Assembly (NCBI GenBank): GCA_964553405.1
Contig: CAZKLS010000041.1
Location: 1-21,336, forward strand
Source of the DNA: DATIRA01 sp964553405
GTDB lineage: Bacteria > Pseudomonadota > Gammaproteobacteria > Steroidobacterales > Steroidobacteraceae
Direction of reading: 5' to 3'
DNA: 21,336 nucleotides
Both the position numbers and the translations under genes were made by a program. Positions 8,122 to 15,228 of this stretch are shown here, in pieces; positions within the stretch are counted from its first letter, which is position 1, and every line of letters starts with the position of its first letter. Below the pieces are notes generated by a model that was not told the origin of the DNA, made no database searches, and was given only the letters and a program-made list of their open reading frames with translations.

Positions 8122-9510
8122 TCAGTGCCCTCCCGCCGCCGCAGTGGACCGACCGCCGTCATCGGCCAGCGCCGCGACGACCTGCTCGAGGCGATTGACC
8201 CGCGAGCCCTTGACCAGCACCGTCACCTCGGGCTCGAGCCCGCGGCGCGCTTCCTCGACCAGGTCCGCGACATGCTCGAACCAGCTCGCGCCGGCCCCGA
8301 ACGCCTCCACCGCGTGCTGCGCATCCGCACCGACCGCGAGCAGCCGCTCCACTCCGCTCGCCCGCGCGAACTCGCCGATCTCGGCATGCAGCTGCGGCGA
8401 TGCCTCGCCCAGCTCCGCCATCGCGCCGAGCACCAGCCAGTGCCGGCCGGGCAGCGTGGCCAGCGCGCGGATGCCGGCCCGCATCGAGCCCGGGTTCGCG
8501 TTGTAGGAATCGTCGATCAGCCGGGCGCCCCCGACGGCGCGTTTCGTCTCGAGCCGGCCGGAGACCGGTCGCACCGCGGCGAGGCCGGCCTCGATCGCGG
8601 CCAGGTCCGCGCCGGCGGCATGGCTCGCGGCGGCAGCGGCCAGCGCGTTCATCACGTTGTGCTCGCCCGCGAGCCCGATGGCGATCCGCGCGCTCCCGGC
8701 CGGCGAGTCCAGTTCGAACTCCGTGACGAAACCCTGCTCGGTCGCACGGGTCGCGACGCCGGAGGCGCGGAAGTCCGCGCGCTCGCGCATGCCGAAGGTG
8801 AGTACGCGCCCCGCCCCGCGCGCCAGGCCATGCCACAGCGCGGCGTAGCGGTCGTCCGCGTTGATCACGGCCGAGTCCTCGATGCCTAGCGCCTCGAACA
8901 TCTCGCCCTTGCCGCGCGCCACGCCCTCGAGGCTGCCGAAGCCCTCCAGGTGGGCGGGACCCGCGTTGATCACCAGGCCGACGTTCGGGCGGGCGATCGC
9001 GGCCAGGTGCGCGATCTCGCCCAGGTGGTTGGCGCCCATCTCGATCACCGCGTAGCGATGCGAGGGCTCGAGCCGGCACAGCGTCAGCGGCACGCCGATG
9101 TGGTTGTTCAGGTTGCCCTGCGTGACCAGGCAGGACCCGAGCCGCGAGAGAATCCGGCCGGTCATCTCCTTGACCGTGGTCTTGCCGTTGCTGCCGGTGA
9201 TGCCGACCACCGTCGCCTGCTCGGCCCGCCGCCAGCCGGTCGCGAATCGCGTCAGCGCCTCGAGCGTGTCGGAGACGATCACCTGCGCGAGCGGCGAGTC
9301 CACGGCGCGACTGACGACCGCGCCGACCGCGCCGCGCGCGCAGGCGTCGGCGACGAAGTCGTGGCCGTCGAAACGCTCGCCGGCGAGCGCCACGAACAGC
9401 GAGCCCGGCTCGAGGCTGCGGCTGTCGGTGGTCACCGTGCCGAAAGCCGCGTTCGAGCCGCGGAGCACCCCGCCCGCGCCGCGTGCGAAGCCTGCCAGGT
9501 CGCGGATCAT
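8122..9510 (-). CDS. murF: UDP-MurNAc-tripeptide--D-alanyl-D-alanine ligase MurF
   Basis: MurF adds the D-Ala-D-Ala dipeptide made by Ddl to UDP-MurNAc-tripeptide, completing the cytoplasmic precursor. The 462-residue protein shows an N-terminal domain with VTTDSRSLEPGSLFVALAGE (residues 26-45), the P-loop GSNGKTTVKEM at 106-116, and VIEMGANHLGEI. NVGLVINAGPAHLEGF and the C-terminal DDSYNANPGSMRAGI motif, which is diagnostic of MurF, follow. Length matches E. coli MurF (452). The start at 9510 forms ATGA with the murE stop. A 923-residue reading of this frame runs back through murE and is not real. Confidence 0.97.
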   Translation of the reverse strand: MIRDLAGFARGAGGVLRGSNAAFGTVTTDSRSLEPGSLFVALAGERFDGHDFVADACARGAVGAVVSRAVDSPLAQVIVSDTLEALTRFATGWRRAEQATVVGITGSNGKTTVKEMTGRILSRLGSCLVTQGNLNNHIGVPLTLCRLEPSHRYAVIEMGANHLGEIAHLAAIARPNVGLVINAGPAHLEGFGSLEGVARGKGEMFEALGIEDSAVINADDRYAALWHGLARGAGRVLTFGMRERADFRASGVATRATEQGFVTEFELDSPAGSARIAIGLAGEHNVMNALAAAAASHAAGADLAAIEAGLAAVRPVSGRLETKRAVGGARLIDDSYNANPGSMRAGIRALATLPGRHWLVLGAMAELGEASPQLHAEIGEFARASGVERLLAVGADAQHAVEAFGAGASWFEHVADLVEEARRGLEPEVTVLVKGSRVNRLEQVVAALADDGGRSTAAAGGH

Positions 9511-11030
9511 CCCTCGACTCCGAGCGCGTCGAGCACGACCTTGCGGTCGCTGAACGGCCGCGTCTCCCGACCGACCTGCTGGTACTGCTCGTGCCCCTTG
9601 CCGGCGACCAGCACGACGTCCCCGGCCTCGGCCTCGAGCACGGCCTGGTGTATCGCGGTCGCGCGATCCTGCAGCACTCGCGCCGCCGATGCGTCCGCCA
9701 TGCCGGCCAGGATCTGCTCGATGATCGCGAGCGAGTTCTCGCCGCGCGGGTTGTCGTCGGTGACGACGACGGTATCGGCCAGGCTCTCGGCGATCGCGCC
9801 CATCTGCGGCCGCTTGCCGGGGTCGCGCTCGCCGCCGCAGCCGAAGACGCAGTGCAGCCGGCCGCGCGCATGGGCGCGCGCCGCATCGAGCGCCTTCGCG
9901 AGCGCGTCCGGAGTATGGGCGTAGTCGACCAGCACCAGCGGCTGCGCGCCGCCGCCGAAGGCCTCCATCCGTCCCGGCGGCGCGACACAGCTCGCGAGCG
10001 CGACCAGCGCCTTCTGCATCGGCACGCCCCAGCCGAGCAGCACGCCGAGCACCGCGAGCAGGTTCTCGGCGTTGAATTCCCCGATCAGCGGCGAGCGCAG
10101 CGTGCCGGCCCCCCAGCTGCTCTCGATGTGCAGCGACAGCCCGACGCTGGTGGCCCGCAGTTCCGGCAGCCGGATCCAGCCCGCGGTCCGCGGCAGCCAC
10201 AGCTCGTTCGAGCTCGAGTACAGGACTGCCTCGACGGAGTCGTCGAGCTGCTCGGCCAGCGCGCGGCCGAACGGGTCGCGTACGTTGATCACGGCGCGCC
10301 GCAGGTCCGCGCTCGCGAACAGCCGGGCCTTCGCCTGCTGGTAGGACTCGAGCGTGCCGTGGTAGTCGAGGTGGTCGCGGCTCAGGTTCGTGAAGACGGC
10401 CGTCCCGAAGCGCACGGCCGCCACGCGCCGCTGGTCGAGCGCGTGGGAGGAGACTTCCATGGCCAGCGTCTTCGCGCCGCGGTCGCGAGCCTCGGCGATC
10501 CGGCGATGCACGTTGACGACGTCGGGCGTCGTGAGCCCGGCCTGGCCGAGATCGCCGGCGCGCCCGAAACCGAGCGTCCCGAGGTACGCGCCGCGACGCC
10601 CGACTGCGTCGGCGGCCTGAGCGAGCAGGTAGGCGGTCGTGGTCTTGCCGTTGGTGCCGGTGATGCCGGCGACCTCGATCTCGTGCGACGGCTCGCCGAA
10701 GAAGCGCGCGGCGATCGCGCCGGCCGCGGCAGCGAGTCCCGGCACTTCGACGCAGACCACCTGCGGCGGCAGCGACGGCGCCTCGACGCCCTCCGACGGA
10801 TCCCAGAGCACCGCGACGGCGCCCTTCTCGACCGCGGCGGCCGCGTGGGCGAGCCCGTGCGTGCTGCGTCCCCGGCAGGCGATGAACGCGCACCCCGGCG
10901 TGGCCTCGCGGCTGTCCTGGGTCAGGTCCAGGATCTCCACGTCCCGCGCGGGTGACGCATGGCCCGCCAGCAGCGTCGCCAGCGAGCTGCGGTAAACGGG
11001 CTCGGGGCCGTCCTCCAGCACCGCGTTCAT
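9507..11030 (-). CDS. murE: UDP-MurNAc-L-Ala-D-Glu--2,6-diaminopimelate ligase MurE
   Basis: MurE adds the third stem residue. The 507-residue product has the UDP-substrate segment ILDLTQDSREATPGCAFIAC, the P-loop GTNGKTTTAYLLAQ at about 125-138 and the MurE motif DDNPRGENS with D426-N-P-R429. DNPR is the signature of enzymes specific for meso-diaminopimelate rather than lysine, so a DAP-type cell wall is inferred. GKGHEQYQ near the C-terminus is also typical. I choose the ATG at 11030 because GGAGAAGG stands about 5 bases upstream. A GTG at 11057, overlapping the ftsI stop, would give nine more residues. With this start there is a 20-base gap to ftsI, one of only two true gaps in the cluster. 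The stop overlaps murF as ATGA. Confidence 0.96.
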   Translation of the reverse strand: MNAVLEDGPEPVYRSSLATLLAGHASPARDVEILDLTQDSREATPGCAFIACRGRSTHGLAHAAAAVEKGAVAVLWDPSEGVEAPSLPPQVVCVEVPGLAAAAGAIAARFFGEPSHEIEVAGITGTNGKTTTAYLLAQAADAVGRRGAYLGTLGFGRAGDLGQAGLTTPDVVNVHRRIAEARDRGAKTLAMEVSSHALDQRRVAAVRFGTAVFTNLSRDHLDYHGTLESYQQAKARLFASADLRRAVINVRDPFGRALAEQLDDSVEAVLYSSSNELWLPRTAGWIRLPELRATSVGLSLHIESSWGAGTLRSPLIGEFNAENLLAVLGVLLGWGVPMQKALVALASCVAPPGRMEAFGGGAQPLVLVDYAHTPDALAKALDAARAHARGRLHCVFGCGGERDPGKRPQMGAIAESLADTVVVTDDNPRGENSLAIIEQILAGMADASAARVLQDRATAIHQAVLEAEAGDVVLVAGKGHEQYQQVGRETRPFSDRKVVLDALGVEG

Positions 11031-11050
11031 GCCTTCTCCACCGGCATCGC

Positions 11051-12787
11051 TCACCACGGGTCCTGCGCCTGCACCAGCGTGGTCGCCGGCATGCGCTGCA
11101 GGTCGTCGGGCGGCAACGCGAGCAGCCGCAGCGCCCCCGACATCACGTTCGAGAACACCGGCGCCGCCACCTCGCCACCGTAGTAGGCGCGACCGCCCGG
11201 CTCGTCGATCACGACGACGGCGGCCAGCCGCGGCCTGCTCGCCGGGACGACGCCGCCGAACACCGCCATGTACTTGTGGGTCGAGTAGCCGCCCGACTGC
11301 GAGGCTTTCCAGGACGTGCCGGTCTTGCCCGACACCCGGTAGCCCATGATCGCCGCGCGCCGCGCCGTGCCCTCCTCGCTGACCACGTGCTCGAGCATCT
11401 CGACGATCTCGCCGGCCACGGCTTCATCGAGCACGCGCTCGCCCGGCGGCGGTGCATCGAGCGCCCGCAGGCTCACGGGCCGGCGGATGCCGCCGGCGCC
11501 GAGTACCGCGAACGCCTGCGCGAGCTGCAGCGGCGTGACCGAGAGGCCGTAGCCATAAGACATCGTCGCCTGGCCGATCTGGCGCCAGTGACCCGGGCTG
11601 GTCAGGATGCCGGCCGACTCCCCGGGAAAGCCCGAGCCCGTCACGCGGCCGAATCCGAGCCGGTCCAGCACGTCCCACATCTGGTCCGGCTTCAGCGACA
11701 GCGCGATCTTCGCCACGCCCACGTTGCTCGACTTCGCCAGCACGGTCGTCACGTCGATCGTGCCGAGGTTGCGCTTGTCCTTGACCGTCTTGATGCCGAC
11801 CTTGAGCATGCCGGGCGAGGTGTCGACCAGCGTGTCGGCGTGGTAGCGGCCGGTTTCCATGCCGGCGGCCACGATGAACGGCTTGATGCTCGAGCCGGGC
11901 TCGAAGAAGTCGTTGGTGGCGCGGTTGCGGTAGCGCGAGGCCGCGTACTGCTCGCGATCGTTGGGATTGAAGGCCGGCTGGTTGACCATCGCCAGCACCT
12001 CGCCGGTGGCCACGTCGAGCACGACTACCGAGCCGCCGCGGGCACGGTTCGCCTGCACCGCCGCCTTGAGCTCGCGATAGGCGAGGTACTGGATCCGCAG
12101 GTCGATGCTGGTGTGCAGGTCCTGGCCGGGCCGGGGCGCCCTGATCAGGTCGATGTCCTCGATCGTGCGTCCGAGCCTGTCGCGGATCACGCTCTTCGTG
12201 CCGCTCTGGCCGCCGAGCCACTGGTCGAAGGCGAGCTCGAGCCCCTCCTGGCCGACGTCGTCGACGTTGGTGAAGCCGAGCAGGTGGCCGGTGACCTCGC
12301 CGGCCGGGTAGTAGCGGCGATACTCGCGCAGCGTGTCCACGCCGGGGATGCCCAGCGCCTTGACCGCGGCGGCTTCCTGCGGCCGCATGTGGCGCACCAG
12401 GTAGACGAACTCGCGCTCGAGGTTGCTCGTCACGCGCCGCGCGAGCCACTGCGGATCGCGCCCGAGCGCCTTCGCCAGCTCGGGGAAGCGGTCCGGCACC
12501 TGGGCAAGCTTGCGGGGGTCCGCCCAGACGGTGTCCACCGGCGTGCTGACCGCGAGCGGCTCGCCGTTGCGGTCGAGGATCATGCCGCGGTTCGCCGACA
12601 GCTTCGCCTCGCGCAGGATGCGATCGTCGCCCTGCTTCTCGAGGAAGCTCTGGTGGATGACCTGCAGGTACACGGCGCGTCCGAGCAGCAACGCCGCGCA
12701 CAGGCCCAGCGCGCCGAGGACCAGCCAGTGGCGCCAGCGCAGGTCCGGTGCCGCCTCGGCCTCGCGCCGGGTGTCGCGCATCATCAT
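11051..12787 (-). CDS. ftsI: Septal peptidoglycan transpeptidase FtsI (PBP3)
   Basis: FtsI is the class B penicillin-binding protein that cross-links septal peptidoglycan made by FtsW. The product is 578 residues, close to E. coli PBP3 (588). It has a short cytoplasmic tail, one membrane helix at about 20-41, and a dimerisation/pedestal domain beginning SANRGMILDRNGEPLAVST. A transpeptidase domain follows with all three active-site motifs: S299-S-I-K302 (in FEPGSSIKPF), S353-S-N355 and K488-T-G-T-S. Three ATG codons stand in a row at the start. The first (12787) makes an ATGA overlap with ftsL and is chosen by analogy with the other junctions; the third (12781) is equally possible and no clear Shine-Dalgarno decides. 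An upstream extension of 40 residues lies inside ftsL and is rejected. Confidence 0.97.
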   Translation of the reverse strand: MMMRDTRREAEAAPDLRWRHWLVLGALGLCAALLLGRAVYLQVIHQSFLEKQGDDRILREAKLSANRGMILDRNGEPLAVSTPVDTVWADPRKLAQVPDRFPELAKALGRDPQWLARRVTSNLEREFVYLVRHMRPQEAAAVKALGIPGVDTLREYRRYYPAGEVTGHLLGFTNVDDVGQEGLELAFDQWLGGQSGTKSVIRDRLGRTIEDIDLIRAPRPGQDLHTSIDLRIQYLAYRELKAAVQANRARGGSVVVLDVATGEVLAMVNQPAFNPNDREQYAASRYRNRATNDFFEPGSSIKPFIVAAGMETGRYHADTLVDTSPGMLKVGIKTVKDKRNLGTIDVTTVLAKSSNVGVAKIALSLKPDQMWDVLDRLGFGRVTGSGFPGESAGILTSPGHWRQIGQATMSYGYGLSVTPLQLAQAFAVLGAGGIRRPVSLRALDAPPPGERVLDEAVAGEIVEMLEHVVSEEGTARRAAIMGYRVSGKTGTSWKASQSGGYSTHKYMAVFGGVVPASRPRLAAVVVIDEPGGRAYYGGEVAAPVFSNVMSGALRLLALPPDDLQRMPATTLVQAQDPW

Positions 12788-13059
12788 GGCTGCACGACGC
12801 GCAGGTCGCTGGCCTGCGGAATGATCATGCGCAGCTCGTCGCGCGCCATGCGCTCGACGCGGCCGTGGGTGGCCCAGGTGCTCTGCTCGAGCTGCAGCTG
12901 GCCCCATTCGATGTCCAGCTCGTCGCGCTCCGTGACGAGCTCCTGCAGCTCGATGAAGCGGACGCGGGCCTGGTGCTTCGCATGGACGACGCCGAGCGCG
13001 GAGGCGAGCACCGCCACCCAGAGCACGGCCACCAGGATCCGCCAGTGGCCGGGGCTCAT
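12784..13059 (-). CDS. ftsL: Cell division protein FtsL
   Basis: FtsL is a small bitopic membrane protein that forms the FtsQLB complex and helps activate FtsW/FtsI. The 91-residue product has a cytoplasmic tail of only about six residues and one membrane helix (ILVAVLWVAVLASALGVV, about residues 8-25). A helical, heptad-compatible periplasmic part follows (ELQELVTERDELDIEWGQLQ) and then a tail with RVERMARDELRM. The short N-terminal tail is typical of Pseudomonas- and Xanthomonas-type FtsL rather than of E. coli, where it is longer. Sequence conservation in this family is low, so the call rests on size, topology and the fixed position between rsmH and ftsI. Both junctions are ATGA overlaps. 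Confidence 0.93.
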   Translation of the reverse strand: MSPGHWRILVAVLWVAVLASALGVVHAKHQARVRFIELQELVTERDELDIEWGQLQLEQSTWATHGRVERMARDELRMIIPQASDLRVVQP

Positions 13060-13985
13060 GCCGCGAGTCTCTCGGCGACGCGCAGCACCGCGCTGCGCGC
13101 GCGCGGGTTGCGCGCGACCTCGGCCTCGCCGGCGGTCACGGCCGCGCCGGCCTTGCGCAGCGTCGGCCGGGCGTGCGGCGGCACGTCGGGCAACCCGGCG
13201 TACACGGGGTCGCCCTGGGCCTCGCGGCGGATGAACCGCTTCACGATCCGGTCCTCGAGCGAGTGGAAGCTGATCACGCAGAGGCGGCCGCCCGGCGCGA
13301 GCAGGCGCACCGCCTGCGGCAGCGCGGCCTCGAGCGCCTCGAGCTCGCGGTTCACGTGGATCCGGATCGCCTGGAAGCTGCGCGTCGCGGGGTGCTTGCC
13401 CGGCTCGCGCGTCGGCACGGCGCCGGCGATGATCGCGGCGAGCTGCGCCGTGCGCTCGATTGGCGCGGCACGCCGCGCCTCGACGATCGCACGCGCGATG
13501 CGGCGGGCGTAGCGCTCCTCGCCGAGCGAACCGAGGACGTCGCTGATTTCGCGCTCACCGGCTCTTGCGAGCCAGTCCGCAGCGTTCTGCCCGGACTCGT
13601 TGTCCATCCGCATGTCGAGCGGCCCGTCCTGCATGAAGCTGAAGCCGCGGCCGGCTTCGTCGAGCTGAGGCGAAGAGACTCCGAGGTCCAACAGCACGCC
13701 CTGCAGCCCATCATCAACACCCGCCGCCCGGACCAGCTCCTCGAGCCTGCCGAACGACCCCCGAATGAGCGTGAGACGCGGCTCCGCACCGAAACGCTGG
13801 CGCCCGTACCCGATGGCCTCAGGATCGCGGTCGATCGCGATCACGCGCCCATCGGGTCCGAGTGCGCCGAGGATCGCCGCCGTGTGCCCCCCCCGGCCGA
13901 ACGTCGCGTCGCAATAGCGGCCGTCGTCCCGCACCGCGAGCCCCGCCAGCACTTCGTCGAGAAGTACCGGCTCGTGCAGGTCCAC
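13056..13985 (-). CDS. rsmH: 16S rRNA (cytosine(1402)-N(4))-methyltransferase RsmH
   Basis: RsmH (formerly MraW) methylates N4 of C1402 in the decoding centre of 16S rRNA with S-adenosylmethionine. The 309-residue protein starts MDLHEPVLLDEVLAGL, as is usual, and has the SAM-binding motif YCDATFGRGGHTAAIL at about residues 24-39. VIAIDRDPEAI, GVLLDLGVSSPQLDEAGRGF, DGPLDMRMD and FHSLEDRIVKRFI follow in the family order. E. coli RsmH is 313 residues. The ATG at 13985 lies 8 bases after the mraZ stop. The stop overlaps ftsL as ATGA. RsmI, which 2'-O-methylates the same nucleotide, is encoded 1.2 kb away beyond rnpB. Confidence 0.97.
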   Translation of the reverse strand: MDLHEPVLLDEVLAGLAVRDDGRYCDATFGRGGHTAAILGALGPDGRVIAIDRDPEAIGYGRQRFGAEPRLTLIRGSFGRLEELVRAAGVDDGLQGVLLDLGVSSPQLDEAGRGFSFMQDGPLDMRMDNESGQNAADWLARAGEREISDVLGSLGEERYARRIARAIVEARRAAPIERTAQLAAIIAGAVPTREPGKHPATRSFQAIRIHVNRELEALEAALPQAVRLLAPGGRLCVISFHSLEDRIVKRFIRREAQGDPVYAGLPDVPPHARPTLRKAGAAVTAGEAEVARNPRARSAVLRVAERLAA

Positions 13986-13993
13986 GTCCGCGC

Positions 13994-14449
13994 CTACAAC
14001 GACAGCTGCTCGAGCTCGGCGGGCAGCTCGCCCGTCTCCTCGCCCGCCTGCAGCCAGCCGTCTCGACGCTCGTTCCAGTGCTGCTCGTCCCAGAGCTCGA
14101 ACCGACTGCCCTGGCCTATCAACGTGGCCTGCCGCGAAAGACCGGCGAACTCGCGCAGCTTCGGCGGTATCAGCACCCGCCCGTGCGAGTCGAGGTCGAG
14201 ATCGGTCGCATGCCCGACCATCAGCCGCTGCAGGCGCCGCGCCTGTGCGTTCAGCGTCGGCAGCCGCATCAGCTTGCGCTCGATCTCTTCCCAGTCCGGC
14301 AGCGGGTAGATCAGCAGGCAGCGATCACTGCGATCGACCGTCACCACGAGGCGCCCGTCGCCGCGCTCCAGGAGCATCTCCCGGTAGCGCGCCGGCATGG
14401 CCATGCGCCCCTTGGCATCCAGCGTCACCTTGTTCGCGCCGCGAAACAT
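13994..14449 (-). CDS. mraZ: Transcriptional regulator MraZ
   Basis: MraZ is a ring-forming DNA-binding protein of the AbrB/SpoVT class that represses its own dcw promoter in E. coli. The 151-residue product (E. coli 152) carries the two tandem swapped-hairpin motifs: DAKGRMAMPARYR at residues 11-23 and DSHGRVLIPPKLREFAGL at 87-104. It starts MFRGANKVTLDAKGR, so the ATG at 14449 is secure. There is no clear Shine-Dalgarno sequence; the 20 bases upstream read CATCAACGGCCTGAA. A TGGGCC/GGCCCA inverted repeat ends about 13 bases before the start and could fold in the leader. It is the first gene of the dcw run, with its operator and promoter directly upstream. Confidence 0.97.
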   Translation of the reverse strand: MFRGANKVTLDAKGRMAMPARYREMLLERGDGRLVVTVDRSDRCLLIYPLPDWEEIERKLMRLPTLNAQARRLQRLMVGHATDLDLDSHGRVLIPPKLREFAGLSRQATLIGQGSRFELWDEQHWNERRDGWLQAGEETGELPAELEQLSL

Positions 14450-14472
14450 TTCAGGCCGTTGATGGGCCGATG

Positions 14473-14507
14473 GCCCATTTCATCCCACTTTTTCCCACTT
14501 CGCGCCA
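14473..14507 (-). promoter_or_regulatory. MraZ operator: TGGGN direct repeats, 10-base period
   Basis: On the minus strand three perfect TGGGN boxes stand at 14497-14493 (TGGGA), 14487-14483 (TGGGA) and 14477-14473 (TGGGC), each separated by exactly 5 bases. A fourth, degenerate box (TGGCG) at 14507-14503 keeps the period and touches the -10 element. MraZ of E. coli is known to bind TGGGN repeats with 5-base spacers upstream of its own operon. Here the array covers the predicted transcription start, so autorepression by blocking RNA polymerase is inferred. The last box is also one arm of an inverted repeat (14463-14477) that places a TGGGC on the other strand. Confidence 0.85.
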
Positions 14508-14555
14508 CTATAGGTCGCGCGCGCGGAGAGAGTCAACGGCTCGATGAAAATTTTT
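14501..14555 (-). promoter_or_regulatory. Sigma70-type promoter of the dcw operon (Pmra) with UP-like tract
   Basis: On the minus strand a TTGACT -35 box (14536-14531) is followed after 18 bases by a TATAGT -10 box (14512-14507), predicting a start near 14500 and a leader of about 50 bases before mraZ. Upstream of the -35 box is an AAAAATTTT tract (14555-14547), at about -47 to -55. That is the position of an UP element contacted by the RNA polymerase alpha subunit. In DNA this GC-rich such a tract stands out. No other promoter of this quality was seen in the cluster, so this one probably drives most or all of it. Confidence 0.8.
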
Positions 14556-14784
14556 CCATGGGGTACAGCAACTTAGCTCCCGTTCGCGCCCCCGGGGACG
14601 GGATGCGGAGAGGGATACTGAATCCAATCAAACGGTTAGCAATGATTCCTTACGGGCACGTGAGATTGCGCCGGACGTGGGAATCCCTGGCCGATTCCAG
14701 CACGGCTGCGGCGTTGCACGGCGGCATCGGCCGCGGATACAGCATCGCGTGACGTCCATGGTGGGACGGGAATCCACGCTCCGG
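14556..14784. other. Non-coding spacer between Pmra and rnpB; no gene seen
   Basis: I find no protein or RNA gene here. Short open frames crossing it on both strands run into rnpB and show no protein-like features. The stretch has less GC than the surroundings. It contains four copies of GGAATC in alternating orientation (minus 14649-14644, plus 14680-14685, minus 14698-14693, plus 14769-14774). The middle two form a 6-bp stem with a 7-base loop. Their meaning is unknown. Confidence 0.5.
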
Positions 14785-14804
14785 CGCCGTCCGGGCGGAC
14801 GGCG
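14785..14804 (-). terminator. Hairpin downstream of rnpB, possible terminator
   Basis: An 8-bp perfect stem (CGCCGTCC / GGACGGCG) with a 4-base loop lies about 24 bases beyond the 3' end of rnpB in its direction of transcription. There is no run of U after it, so termination here is only a possibility. It could instead act as a 3' block before exonuclease trimming of the precursor. Confidence 0.4.
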
Positions 14805-14805
14805 G

Positions 14806-14820
14806 TGGGACAAAGTGGGC
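14806..14820 (+). promoter_or_regulatory. Second MraZ-box-like repeat pair beside rnpB
   Basis: On the plus strand TGGGA (14806-14810) and TGGGC (14816-14820) are separated by 5 bases (CAAAG). The 15 bases differ at only two positions from the first two boxes of the mraZ operator (TGGGA AAAAG TGGGA). A further TGGGA lies at 14828-14832, but with a 7-base spacer, and falls in the rnpB end. The pair faces away from mraZ, in opposite orientation to the operator and about 320 bases from it. MraZ binding is inferred only from the pattern. Confidence 0.4.
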
Positions 14821-14828
14821 GGGAAACT

Positions 14829-15198
<370 letters not shown>

Positions 15199-15228
15199 GC
15201 GACGAGTATACCCGAGACGGCCTGTCAG
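15199..15228 (-). promoter_or_regulatory. rnpB promoter at the 3' end of rsmI
   Basis: On the minus strand TATACT (15210-15205) is a near-perfect -10 box ending 6 bases before the 5' end given by helix P1. No good -35 box stands at the usual 16-18 base spacing. The closest match, CTGACA (15228-15223), is only 12 bases upstream and contains the rsmI stop codon, so it is probably not used as such. The promoter therefore overlaps the end of rsmI. Confidence 0.6.

Noticed and set aside
11031..11057. GTG start of murE at 11057, overlapping the ftsI stop.
   Set aside because: The ATG at 11030 has a strong GGAGAAGG at proper spacing; the extra nine residues are not family-like.
12788..12907. A 40-residue N-terminal extension of FtsI.
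   Set aside because: It lies inside ftsL and would bury the expected short cytoplasmic tail; the ATG run at the ATGA overlap fits the family.
49..13234. Long open frames on the plus strand opposite the dcw genes (up to about 760 residues).
   Set aside because: They are the antisense of well-identified genes, are rich in Arg, Ala, Gly and His with no domain motifs, and are expected where third codon positions are nearly all G or C.
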